Origin: Desulfarculales bacterium UBA702
GTDB taxonomy: Bacteria > Desulfobacterota > Syntrophobacteria > Syntrophobacterales > Syntrophobacteraceae
Length of the DNA: 38,316 bases
Assembly (NCBI GenBank): GCA_002298165.1
Contig: DBMI01000074.1
Location: 427-38,742 of the forward strand
Direction: 5' to 3'
Shown here: positions 8,756 to 16,536 of the stretch, piece by piece
How the letters are laid out: each line of letters begins with the position of its first letter
Numbering within the stretch: position 1 is the first letter of the stretch
Notes under the pieces: model-generated
Databases searched by the model: none
What the model was told of the DNA's origin: nothing
The model's input: the letters and a program-made list of their open reading frames with translations, nothing else
Made by a program: the position numbers and the translations under genes

Positions 8756-10444
8756 TCAAGGGACCCACGGTGGAAAAGGATTGAGCTGGCCGAAACCGGT
8801 ATTTCCCCCTTCGCCCTGGGTCAGGAACGGCATGGTTTCGAAATTGAAAGGAATCACAGGAAAGCCAGGCTGCGGTTCAACGAATTCAAAAGTGAACATT
8901 GGCGCGTGGTATTGGCCGGAAAGGAGGCCCCCCTGTGGCGGAACGATATTGCCGGTCTGATTGGGGACATGTATGGTGCCGTTTCTGGATATGGCCATAT
9001 ACGCCCGTGTCACGGGCAGGAAGTTCCCCTTGTTGATTTCGAACCGGAATAAGCCCTTAATTCCTGCCTGCCTGGCTCCACCAACACCGGGCGATGGGAG
9101 AACGGTGCCAAGCAGCCTTGGTCCTTCTGCTCCTGTTTTGGGATTTACGCCCACAGCGTAGATATCCACCAACTGCGTCGAATCAGTACAAAACCCGCGA
9201 ATAACTATGTTATTTTTGGGTTCCAGCAGGGGAATTGTCTGGTTCCCCTGGATACCGATGTTGGGCCTGATCGGCAGCGTAACGCTGGGTGCTCCGGTGC
9301 CGATCACCATTTTCTCGAGATGTACGTAGCAGGGAATGGTGCCCGGGGTCGTGTAAATGGCCAGATTAACTGCGGAAACCGTATTGGCTGAGATATATGT
9401 CTGTTGGTTCATGGGTTTGAGAGGATCGAGCGGCAGGGTTGGATTGAGCTTGCACTGGACACCGGAATAGATCACATAATCTCCCCTCATCAGGGGTGCC
9501 TGCTTCCACGGGTCCGGAGTAGTTTTTCCGGCGGCATTGGGGGCAGCCGCCGCGGGCAAGGTGTAAGTTATCAAGGGAACGTTAGGTTGCTGGAAAGGGT
9601 CGAGTCCGAAGGCCCCGAGCGGCTGGTTCAACGGGCGGTTATAGTACGGACGGTCCGGATCGCCCACTTCCCCGACCGCAGGGAAAGTTTTTCCGCCTGC
9701 CGGTGCTACTTTGGGCAAGCCCATCGGGTAGCCGTTTCCGGCGGTGACGGTTGGATTATCGGAGTCCACCGACCAACGCGGGTCTGGACTGTGAGCAATG
9801 CCGTAGCGTCCAAGCGGGTCATTGATCTCGATTAGAGTGCCTGTTTTCGGCACACCCAGGGTCCCGCCAACCTCGAATCTGCCCTTCGCATAATCGATCC
9901 ACGTTATGAAACCCGCCCCTGTATTTCCCAGGTCCTGGTTGATGGGAAGTATCAGTCCGACTATGTATGCATCCGCTCCGTACCCTTTTGCATTCTTGAC
10001 ATCGATATTGCCAAGCACTGTAGCGTTGAGTGGAAGCCATGGGCTTGTCCCGGCAACTTGTGTCGGGTTGTCCATGAGGGCCAGCCCCGTCTTGCCTGCC
10101 GGGATTGTGGGGCTCGCCGGGAGCGGAGCCGGAATGGCCGGATCATAGACCGGTTTCGACACGAGGGGGTTGAACAGGTCAGCCCACTGAAGTGTGTTGG
10201 CCGGCATCTGGATGACACTGTTGTCCGGGACAATCATTTTGATGCCATTAATGGTGAGCGTGCCACCAGGTTTATCTCCGGCCTTAATGGGTGCGGCATT
10301 AAGGGTTGCGTCCTGGATGATTCCAGCCTGTACAAACTGGGCCGGCACCCAACTGTTGAGCGCCAGTTGAGCGCTGGCGGCTGTTGTCAGAAAAAGGCCC
10401 TGGAAAATGACTAAGATGCTTACTGACAAATATCTTGACTTCAT
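8756..10444 (-). CDS. secreted protein of an unnamed family (shares blocks with the two large paralogues at 13702 and 16537)
   Basis: 562 residues with a clear Sec signal (MKSRYLSVSILVIFQGLFL, cleavage after ASA). AGGAGGAAAGG precedes the ATG. It is encoded between the two di-haem enzyme genes, 30 bp after the first stop. No known domain is recognised. Aligned by eye with the 636/634-aa proteins it shares three blocks in the same order: a strand-rich unit (INGIKMIVPDNSVIQMPAN against WIPTNMLIDLPAN), an ITWIDYAKGRFEVGG against YINYTDGYFRVNG unit, and EINDPLGRYG then RWSVDSDNPT against RLNDPTGRH then RRFGLDPDN. It has few cysteines, unlike the paralogues, and is rich in Pro, Gly and Asn. It is probably a beta-rich extracellular protein. 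From its position it could be a substrate or partner of the di-haem enzymes (inference). Confidence 0.8.
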   Translation of the reverse strand: MKSRYLSVSILVIFQGLFLTTAASAQLALNSWVPAQFVQAGIIQDATLNAAPIKAGDKPGGTLTINGIKMIVPDNSVIQMPANTLQWADLFNPLVSKPVYDPAIPAPLPASPTIPAGKTGLALMDNPTQVAGTSPWLPLNATVLGNIDVKNAKGYGADAYIVGLILPINQDLGNTGAGFITWIDYAKGRFEVGGTLGVPKTGTLIEINDPLGRYGIAHSPDPRWSVDSDNPTVTAGNGYPMGLPKVAPAGGKTFPAVGEVGDPDRPYYNRPLNQPLGAFGLDPFQQPNVPLITYTLPAAAAPNAAGKTTPDPWKQAPLMRGDYVIYSGVQCKLNPTLPLDPLKPMNQQTYISANTVSAVNLAIYTTPGTIPCYVHLEKMVIGTGAPSVTLPIRPNIGIQGNQTIPLLEPKNNIVIRGFCTDSTQLVDIYAVGVNPKTGAEGPRLLGTVLPSPGVGGARQAGIKGLFRFEINKGNFLPVTRAYMAISRNGTIHVPNQTGNIVPPQGGLLSGQYHAPMFTFEFVEPQPGFPVIPFNFETMPFLTQGEGGNTGFGQLNPFPPWVP

Positions 10445-10474
10445 GACCTTTCCTCCTGCTCATCCAGGGCGGTT

Positions 10475-12778
10475 TCAGGGTTGCTGCGGATCAAGATTTA
10501 AGAACGTTGGGATTTTGGTTGCACGGCCGTTCACACCAACTGCCGGAATTCTCATGAGAATGTCCTGATCAGGGTTGTTGGGTTGACACCCGTTGGGAAC
10601 GTAGATTTCAGGATGGTCGAACGGGGCCTTTTCGTAGGCTACTCTCTGGTCCGTCAGCCCTTCCGCCAAAAACGCAACCAGCGCCTGCACGCGCGTTTGA
10701 GCATCGTGATTCGTCTCGGGGAACATCAGGGGCGGGATACCCTCGATATGAGGGGACAGATCATGCAAATTGCTATTGGGGAAATTGCCGCCCCTGGTAT
10801 AGAACTCGACCACCTGGCGCAAAGTCGCCGAATCCCCGTTGTGCAGATAAGGACCGGTGAATTTCACATTTCGAAGGTTTGGGGCCTTGAAAGCGCCTTT
10901 AGTGACTCGGCGGGGAAGGATTGGCACATTGGGAACAAACCTGGCCACATCCGGAGGCAGTTGCCCGGCCTGCCGAAGCGCCGCCAGTTCCACGAGTGAA
11001 AGCGGAAAATTCTTTCCAGTGAGCGTGTTTAGAAACGGGGACGTGCCACCCCGGCCGATGTCCTCGGAGGAGCGGCGGACGCCAATGTTGTACATTCCGT
11101 GATCATAATTGCCTGTCTCAAGGTTATCTCCCATTAGCATGACTTCGATGGCTTCTCCCGTTGACAGGGAGGGCACCCCCTGTGAATCGGGCTGGTACTG
11201 CAGGACCGTGTGGCCAGTGGTCTCCGGCAAAACGTGGCAGTCTGAACAGTGGGTTCCGAGGCTGGCGGTATCGTCCAGGAAAACGGACAGTCCGAGTCTT
11301 TGCTGGTCGTTAAGTGCGTAGGGATTCGGGGCAATTGCCTTACTTGGCGCGCCCATGTACCTGTCGAAGGGAGTGTCGTCGGAGACCAGGGTCGCCTCAT
11401 ATGCCTGCACCGCAAGGCCAAAAAAGAGGGAAAAGTTGTATTCCATGTGGGTGTACTGGTTGGCCCCAACGGTGATCATTGCATCGTGATTCCACCACTG
11501 TGGCTTGAAAGCGTCCGCGATCATCCGGACGTAGCTGACGCTCAAACCCCTGTAACCTCCGAATGTACCGTCCGGCTTGAGCACTGCCCGTGAAAGCCCG
11601 CCCAGAACGCTGTCCTGAGGGTGTACCCACTGTCTCCCAAGGGGCATCAGAGTCAGCATCTTCTTGCCCAAGTCCGGAAAAGTCCGCCCGTCATACGACA
11701 TCTCAAAGGGGCTGAGGGGGGGGCCTACAGCCTGGGAAGCAAGGCTCGAGTTTATGACGCGGACATACATGTCCTTAAGCACCCCTCCCATGTTCTTCTT
11801 CAAGGTGCTGTTACGGTCCCGGAAGCCGAAGGGGTTTACTCCGTTGAACACGTAGCTTGCCCGGCCATCCCAGAAATTGTCGTAGTTGAAAACGGCATTA
11901 ATGGTCGTGGGAGCGTTTCTTGGCTCGCAGCGCCGAGTCCTGGCGGCGGAGCTTAGTTGGCCCGGATTGGCGAGATTGAAAATATCTGGCAGCAGCATTC
12001 CCTGATCCAGGTAGCTTCCGGGGGTAACTCCCGTAAATCGGGTTCGGCGAAGCCCCTGGGAAGAAACGACATCATTGGTGTCCCTGGAAACGTCAGCCAG
12101 TTCCTGGGCCAGGGTTACGCCAGGTCCACGTGGCACGAGCAGTGTGGGGTTCAACCAGTCGTTTAGAGGAAAGTCTTTGGCAGACAATGTGTAGTTTGGC
12201 CCGAATTGCACGTATCCCTGCACGTTCAGCCACCAGGGGGCGAAACTGATCGGGCCGGGAGGCAGCGGAGTGTTGGGGTCATTTGCGGTGTAGGGTACCG
12301 TGGAATTGCCAAAACTGTTATCGCCGCCAATCGGACCATTGAAATTCGTGTCATTGAGCCCTGGCGAAATTTGGTTTTTGGTGCGAATATCCGCACCGGC
12401 ATTAAAGTGGCATGTGGCACACGCCTGGATGCCGTCGCTTCCCACCTGCATATCCCAGAAAAGTGCCTTGCCCAGCCTGACAAGTGCTGCCTGGTCTTTC
12501 ACCAAGTCCGCGGCCAAAGGCTGAAAATTCAGGTCTGCCCCAGGGCCTGGAATCGGATTCACCCCGGCGGTTACAACCGGAATAATCGCGGCCATGGGCA
12601 CCGGAATCGGTACCTCCTTTAAGGACATCACCTGGTCGATTGTCTGCGGCTGGGCCGAACCGGACGCGATGAAGCCGGAAACTGCAAATGCCAGCAAAAA
12701 CGCCATAAGCCTGCATCGCGGTTTCGGTGCCGGTTTATGAGAGAAGGAGGATATGGGGAAAAAACTGCTGATCCTCAT
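10475..12778 (-). CDS. large di-haem cytochrome c peroxidase / MauG-like protein (767 aa)
   Basis: First gene of the redox operon; GGAGGAG lies nine bases before the ATG. A hydrophobic signal spans about residues 22-42 (LMAFLLAFAVSGFIASGSAQ). Two CXXCH haem sites: CATCH at 120-124 and CSDCH at 511-515. Family blocks: VRLGKALFWDMQVGSDG, RNAPTTINAVFNYDNFWDGR (287-306), KAPNLRNVKFTGPYLHNGDS (631-650). It is more than twice the length of CcpA; extra sequence sits between the first haem and the RNAPT block (about 140-285) and after the second haem. It probably works in the periplasm or at the cell surface, reducing peroxide or oxidising a protein partner. The paralogue encoded downstream (531 aa) lacks most of the extra loops. 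No further haem motif is seen. Confidence 0.9.
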   Translation of the reverse strand: MRISSFFPISSFSHKPAPKPRCRLMAFLLAFAVSGFIASGSAQPQTIDQVMSLKEVPIPVPMAAIIPVVTAGVNPIPGPGADLNFQPLAADLVKDQAALVRLGKALFWDMQVGSDGIQACATCHFNAGADIRTKNQISPGLNDTNFNGPIGGDNSFGNSTVPYTANDPNTPLPPGPISFAPWWLNVQGYVQFGPNYTLSAKDFPLNDWLNPTLLVPRGPGVTLAQELADVSRDTNDVVSSQGLRRTRFTGVTPGSYLDQGMLLPDIFNLANPGQLSSAARTRRCEPRNAPTTINAVFNYDNFWDGRASYVFNGVNPFGFRDRNSTLKKNMGGVLKDMYVRVINSSLASQAVGPPLSPFEMSYDGRTFPDLGKKMLTLMPLGRQWVHPQDSVLGGLSRAVLKPDGTFGGYRGLSVSYVRMIADAFKPQWWNHDAMITVGANQYTHMEYNFSLFFGLAVQAYEATLVSDDTPFDRYMGAPSKAIAPNPYALNDQQRLGLSVFLDDTASLGTHCSDCHVLPETTGHTVLQYQPDSQGVPSLSTGEAIEVMLMGDNLETGNYDHGMYNIGVRRSSEDIGRGGTSPFLNTLTGKNFPLSLVELAALRQAGQLPPDVARFVPNVPILPRRVTKGAFKAPNLRNVKFTGPYLHNGDSATLRQVVEFYTRGGNFPNSNLHDLSPHIEGIPPLMFPETNHDAQTRVQALVAFLAEGLTDQRVAYEKAPFDHPEIYVPNGCQPNNPDQDILMRIPAVGVNGRATKIPTFLNLDPQQP

Positions 12779-13330
12779 TGCTGATTCTCCTCCACTGCGG
12801 GAAGTCCAGTGGGTTTGAAAATTGAAAAAGGTTGGTTTGCAAATCTGTGTTTATTGTTGAATTCCGCCCGGCACCTTTCGATCCAGCCGGCTTTAAGAGC
12901 CGCTATGGGAAGAGTATTTCCGGTGCATTAGGCGCCAAACCGATGTCCGGTTTTATAGACCTTCAAGACAACGAATGGGCATTCAGCCGAAATATGGCCT
13001 CAAGATATGTTTGAGTTCGTTGATGGCAAATAGGTTGAAACAGGTAATTGGATAAATCCACAGGTGTATTTTTTTTTGAAGAATTCCGCTATGGTTTTGA
13101 GATCTCAAGTAAAGTCCAACGTGTTCTGTCCATCCGACCTTATAAAATCGAGCCTCAAGAACCCTAAAACTTTCACTTATAGGTGTGAGATTTATTGTCT
13201 ATATGAGAAAATTAAAGGCTGCAAGGCAGGAAAGTTACATATTCTGATGGGCCCTATTAATAGATGGATACATTATTTCAACCGCAAAAGGGTGGAAAAT
13301 ATGATTGACAGCGACAACTTTTAAGAAGCA
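12779..13330. other. divergent intergenic region between the redox operon and the 636-aa gene
   Basis: AT-rich stretch expected to carry the promoter of the minus-strand operon and the distal leader of the plus-strand gene. Short open frames at 12832-13014 and 13064-13324 have no ribosome binding site and unconvincing composition. I see no RNA gene. A T-run (TTTTTTTT) lies near 13070. Confidence 0.4.
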
Positions 13331-13401
13331 GAATAAATGGTAATTGGAACTTCTTTACATGCTTTCGAGTATTCCGCATCGTTAACTCCGAAACTATCTT
13401 T
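13331..13401 (+). promoter_or_regulatory. conserved 71-bp leader element, copy 1
   Basis: This non-coding segment matches 16206-16276 without gaps over most of its length. Shared blocks include TTTACATG, GAGTATTCC and GAAACTATCTTT at the same internal spacing. Each copy lies 330-370 bp upstream of one of the two large secreted paralogues. Conservation outside the genes suggests a promoter, operator or leader RNA. Which of these cannot be told by eye. It could also be leftover homology from the gene duplication, although most of the surrounding leader has diverged. Confidence 0.5.
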
Positions 13402-13615
13402 CCAGAGGGATTAAATGACCTGGATTTACCGGCAATCCACCTAAATGCATTACCCCTGATTACCGAAAGCATCAACATTACTTGTAAACACAAGATACAA
13501 CATGAGCCTATAAGATTATGTGTTATTGGTGTACATATTTGTCGTGAAGTAAATACTAATCGATATAAGAGAAAGGAGGATTCATAACACTTATTAATCT
13601 ACATAAAGGAATAGG

Positions 13616-13705
13616 ATGATATTTGGCGAAGTGAGCAGCTTGCAGCCTGGTTTTCCGAAGGTTGCTGCCAATCCTGGCCTGGATCACAGGGAGGTCAACC
13701 TATGA
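13616..13705 (+). CDS. 29-codon leader ORF overlapping the 636-aa gene by ATGA
   Basis: AAAGGAATAGG precedes an ATG at 13616. The frame runs 29 codons (MIFGEVSSLQPGFPK at the start) and its TGA at 13703-13705 overlaps the ATG of the next gene (ATGA). The downstream gene also has its own GGGAGGT. The arrangement suggests translational coupling. No homologue is recognised, and the second paralogue at 16537 does not keep the overlap, so a chance ORF remains possible. Confidence 0.35.
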   Translation: MIFGEVSSLQPGFPKVAANPGLDHREVNL

Positions 13706-15612
13706 AGCACAGATTCAAAATAATATTATTTATTCTGCTGTTGTTGTCTTTGGGAGCGCCGGTTCATGCGGCTACGAACGGCGTCGTACTATCTGCCGAG
13801 ATCGAGCGTATCGTAATAACCAATCCACTTCAAATCTGGTCGGGCGGGAAAATAGAGGTGGGCGATCAATGGGTATGGATCCCAACTAATATGCTGATCG
13901 ATCTGCCCGCAAACAGTCTCACCCTTAAACAGCTTTTCGACCAGAGACCCGCTGCATGCGCAAGCGCAACAGGGTTGGCCAAGGCGGATGCCTGCCATGT
14001 AAAGGCTGCCGGATTTGCCACCATCTATGCCAACCGGACAGCCGCGGGCAACCTGATAGCGGGAGATATTTTCATCCAGAAAGGCGTTGAAATCGTCAGC
14101 GGAGACGTTACCTACATCAACTACACCGACGGATATTTCCGGGTTAACGGCAATGTCGTGAACACCACACAGGTTGATGATCTCACGGGAACAATGATCA
14201 GGCTGAACGACCCGACCGGTCGCCATACCGTCCAGCAGGGACTGGGCTGCACGACAGTCCTCGACCCCGCAACCGGCAGGCCCCAGTTTAACTGCAGCGC
14301 TGACCGCAGGTTCGGTCTTGACCCCGATAACTACACCGCCGCTTTTGCTTCGGGGGTCCCTATGTGCATTCCCAGCACGGTCCTGCGCACCTTCGTGGAT
14401 GTTCTCGGGCTTGGAATCACAACTGCACAGGCTCTTCCGGACGGCACAGGTGACGTTCTCTGTCCCGCAACCAACAGGACCGTTAACGGCGGCCAGCCGA
14501 TGAACGATTCCAGGCTTTTCGCCCCTCTCCAACTCGGAGACAATGTCACTGCCAAGGGCAACCTTGAAATAATTACCGTCGGCACGGTCCAGACACAGTT
14601 CCTGTCGGCCCATACAGTTACTGTCAACAAGGCCCTCTCAACCGCCAACCTGCCCACCCAGCCTGACTATATTGCGATTGCCAATTCATTCATAGACATG
14701 CCGGGATTTCAGGTTCAGCGCGCGCGGGCCCAGTTGGCGGGCTTTGCTTCCACGACTCCCGCCGATGTGGTCTTTTGGTCCGTGCATCGCGACCCGCTCA
14801 CCAATGGCAAACATGAGTTCCCCCTGGCATCCACTTCGGGTTGCGACGCAGCCAATGCAAAAGTCGGTACCTGCACGAACCAGGGCCTTGTCAATGTCCC
14901 GTGTGATATTTTCAGAATCGTTCTCGATGTCAACTTTCTCAAAATACCTGCCGCAAATACTAAACTGTCACCCTGCTCTCATCTTCGCCACGACGCGAGA
15001 TTTGCAGCGCTTAACATTTGTCCGAGTGCCGCAGCCGATGGGACCAGCACTCTTGGCGAAGAGTTTGCCATCCTGAGCCCGATTCCGCGGCAAGTTCAGG
15101 CCAGAACCGGACACAAAATCGCAAACCCCGGGCTGGTTACCCTGGATATTAAGGGCACCACCGCAACAAACGGCCAGTATCTTTTCCCATTGGGAATGGG
15201 CCTTGGTGGAATCGATGTTCCGGCCTTTGTGGAGATCAATTTGAATGCGTTGCAAACGCCTACTATCTTTGAAGGTATTCCCTGGGCGGTGGACCGCAGG
15301 TTGAGTCCGGGCGGCTGCCTCGATGCACTGGGACAGCCGGGAGGAACCATTTGCGACGCAACAGTCCAGCGAATGACCCCCTTCCCATCCGCGGAACTCG
15401 ATCCCCGCATCCAGGCGAGCGTTCCTACAACTGCTTATAATGACCTGAACTATACTGCTACCCCGCTCACCTCGGCTGCGAACCGAATCCTCTCATTTGT
15501 CGACGGCTCGATCGGCAAATTCAACGGCGACAGCACGCTCCTTGTGCCCCCGCTTTCCAACCCGAATCATTTTGTGGTCACTCCTGTGCCCACGCCGCCG
15601 ATTCTGAGATAA
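13702..15612 (+). CDS. large secreted protein of unknown function, paralogue 1 (636 aa)
   Basis: Sec signal peptide at residues 1-23 (FIILLLLSLGAPVHA-like), ATG preceded by AGGGAGGT. The mature protein is Asn/Thr/Pro-rich and carries at least a dozen cysteines, most conserved in the neighbour at 16537, so disulfides are likely. Recurrent signatures: IWSGGKIEVG, VWIPTNMLIDLPAN, YINYTDGYFRVNG, GTMIRLNDPTGRH, DRRFGLDPDNYTAAF, and a C-terminus NHFVVTPVPTPPILR. No catalytic motif, haem site or anchoring signal is recognised. Similarity to paralogue 2 is strong end to end, and the 562-aa operon protein shares the central blocks. The pattern reminds me of uncharacterised fungal and bacterial secreted proteins with an RINDPxG core, but I could not verify this. 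Extracellular or periplasmic, possibly a scaffold or substrate of the divergent redox enzymes (inference). Confidence 0.8.
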   Translation: MKHRFKIILFILLLLSLGAPVHAATNGVVLSAEIERIVITNPLQIWSGGKIEVGDQWVWIPTNMLIDLPANSLTLKQLFDQRPAACASATGLAKADACHVKAAGFATIYANRTAAGNLIAGDIFIQKGVEIVSGDVTYINYTDGYFRVNGNVVNTTQVDDLTGTMIRLNDPTGRHTVQQGLGCTTVLDPATGRPQFNCSADRRFGLDPDNYTAAFASGVPMCIPSTVLRTFVDVLGLGITTAQALPDGTGDVLCPATNRTVNGGQPMNDSRLFAPLQLGDNVTAKGNLEIITVGTVQTQFLSAHTVTVNKALSTANLPTQPDYIAIANSFIDMPGFQVQRARAQLAGFASTTPADVVFWSVHRDPLTNGKHEFPLASTSGCDAANAKVGTCTNQGLVNVPCDIFRIVLDVNFLKIPAANTKLSPCSHLRHDARFAALNICPSAAADGTSTLGEEFAILSPIPRQVQARTGHKIANPGLVTLDIKGTTATNGQYLFPLGMGLGGIDVPAFVEINLNALQTPTIFEGIPWAVDRRLSPGGCLDALGQPGGTICDATVQRMTPFPSAELDPRIQASVPTTAYNDLNYTATPLTSAANRILSFVDGSIGKFNGDSTLLVPPLSNPNHFVVTPVPTPPILR

Positions 15613-15632
15613 GCGTTAAACGTATTTCCAAT

Positions 15633-15670
15633 GGCTGCCCTCTCCATCCTTCAGGATGGGGAAGGCAGCC
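15633..15670 (+). terminator. hairpin downstream of the 636-aa gene
   Basis: GGCTGCC (15633-15639) pairs with GGCAGCC (15664-15670), and CCATCC (15644-15649) with GGATGG (15654-15659) around a TTCA loop. It starts 20 bases after the stop codon. There is no U-run after it, so it may be a weak terminator or an mRNA-stabilising stem. Confidence 0.6.
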
Positions 15671-15735
15671 CAAAGGCCATCTGGCGTTCCGACTGGGACT
15701 GGTCACGAGGCGGTGAGCTTGCAAGCATAGCGGCG

Positions 15736-16011
15736 TTAGAAATTCGGCGAAATTCCCAGAAATGCGGCAAGCGATGACTGTGCAGCAGAGATGGGAACCC
15801 AATCAGGGATTTCGCCCTTGTCGATCTGGTGCAGGAGACTGTCAGGCTTTAGGATGTCGGGATTACCGGAATCTGCTACCAAGTAGGTTTCTGCAAATCT
15901 AAAGCAAATAGGTAAAATCGGGTAATTTGCAACAGGTAGTAAGGATATTTGCACTGGCTTGTTTTCAATTTCTGTTCTGAGATTGTTTCGAGCCATGGAG
16001 ATTTTTCTCAT
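15736..16011 (-). CDS. doubtful small ORF, 91 aa
   Basis: ATG at 16011 (MRKISMARNNLRTEIENKPV). The composition is protein-like (YLVADSGNPDILKPDSLLHQ), but there is no clear Shine-Dalgarno site and no recognised domain. It lies alone on the minus strand between the two large paralogues. It might be a remnant of a gene displaced by the duplication. Confidence 0.25.
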   Translation of the reverse strand: MRKISMARNNLRTEIENKPVQISLLPVANYPILPICFRFAETYLVADSGNPDILKPDSLLHQIDKGEIPDWVPISAAQSSLAAFLGISPNF

Positions 16012-16205
16012 CCACAATATTAAAATTTCAGCCGGACGCCAAAATATCTGCTACATTCAAATAGAAATTACCTCCCAGTCACGAAAACTCTCGATTATAT
16101 CCAGAGAAATATTTACTTCACCGTGAAATAATTCCTAGAATAAGCAAGGTTGTTGGGTAAGTGCTTCGATAGAATGTGAGCATGGATTATTAATTTCGAT
16201 CAACC

Positions 16206-16276
16206 GAATAAATTGCTATCAGTACTTTTTTACATGTTTTTGAGTATTCCTCATTGATGATGCAGAAACTATCTTT
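16206..16276 (+). promoter_or_regulatory. conserved 71-bp leader element, copy 2
   Basis: Second copy of the element at 13331-13401, 331 bp before the 634-aa gene. It has the same block order: TTTTACATG, GAGTATTCC, GAAACTATCTTT. Downstream, both leaders also carry a TATAAG hexamer and a GAAAGGAGG not followed by a start codon (near 13571 and 16413), which argues for a shared leader architecture. Confidence 0.5.
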
Positions 16277-16536
16277 GGGGTCAGATCAGATCGCCATGAT
16301 TCAACGGTGATCAAATACCGTTTTACTACGAGTTTCCATGCGTTGACGTATTTTGAATTGTCGACGTCGACTCATATAAGTTAAGCGACTGAATGTGCTG
16401 ACGAATATAGATGAAAGGAGGCAAAAATCCGTTTTCGAATTAATTATGAACAAATCAAATTCTCAAGAATGTTCAGCAACTCGCAGTGCCGCCTATGACT
16501 TACGGTTAATTTGAACCGGGATACGGAGGTAAGGTT

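Noticed and set aside
10475..12778. Assignment of the 767-aa protein as a RoxA-type rubber oxygenase
   Set aside because: RoxA is also a large di-haem protein, but nothing beyond size and two CXXCH sites supports it. The MauG/CcpA blocks fit better.
13064..13324. 86-aa frame in the divergent intergenic region
   Set aside because: No ribosome site, AT-rich, no recognisable pattern; part of it overlaps leader sequence.
16446..16514. 22-codon ORF in the leader of the 634-aa gene
   Set aside because: Its nearest GGAGG is more than 20 bases away, it ends 22 bases before the gene, and it does not match the leader ORF of paralogue 1.
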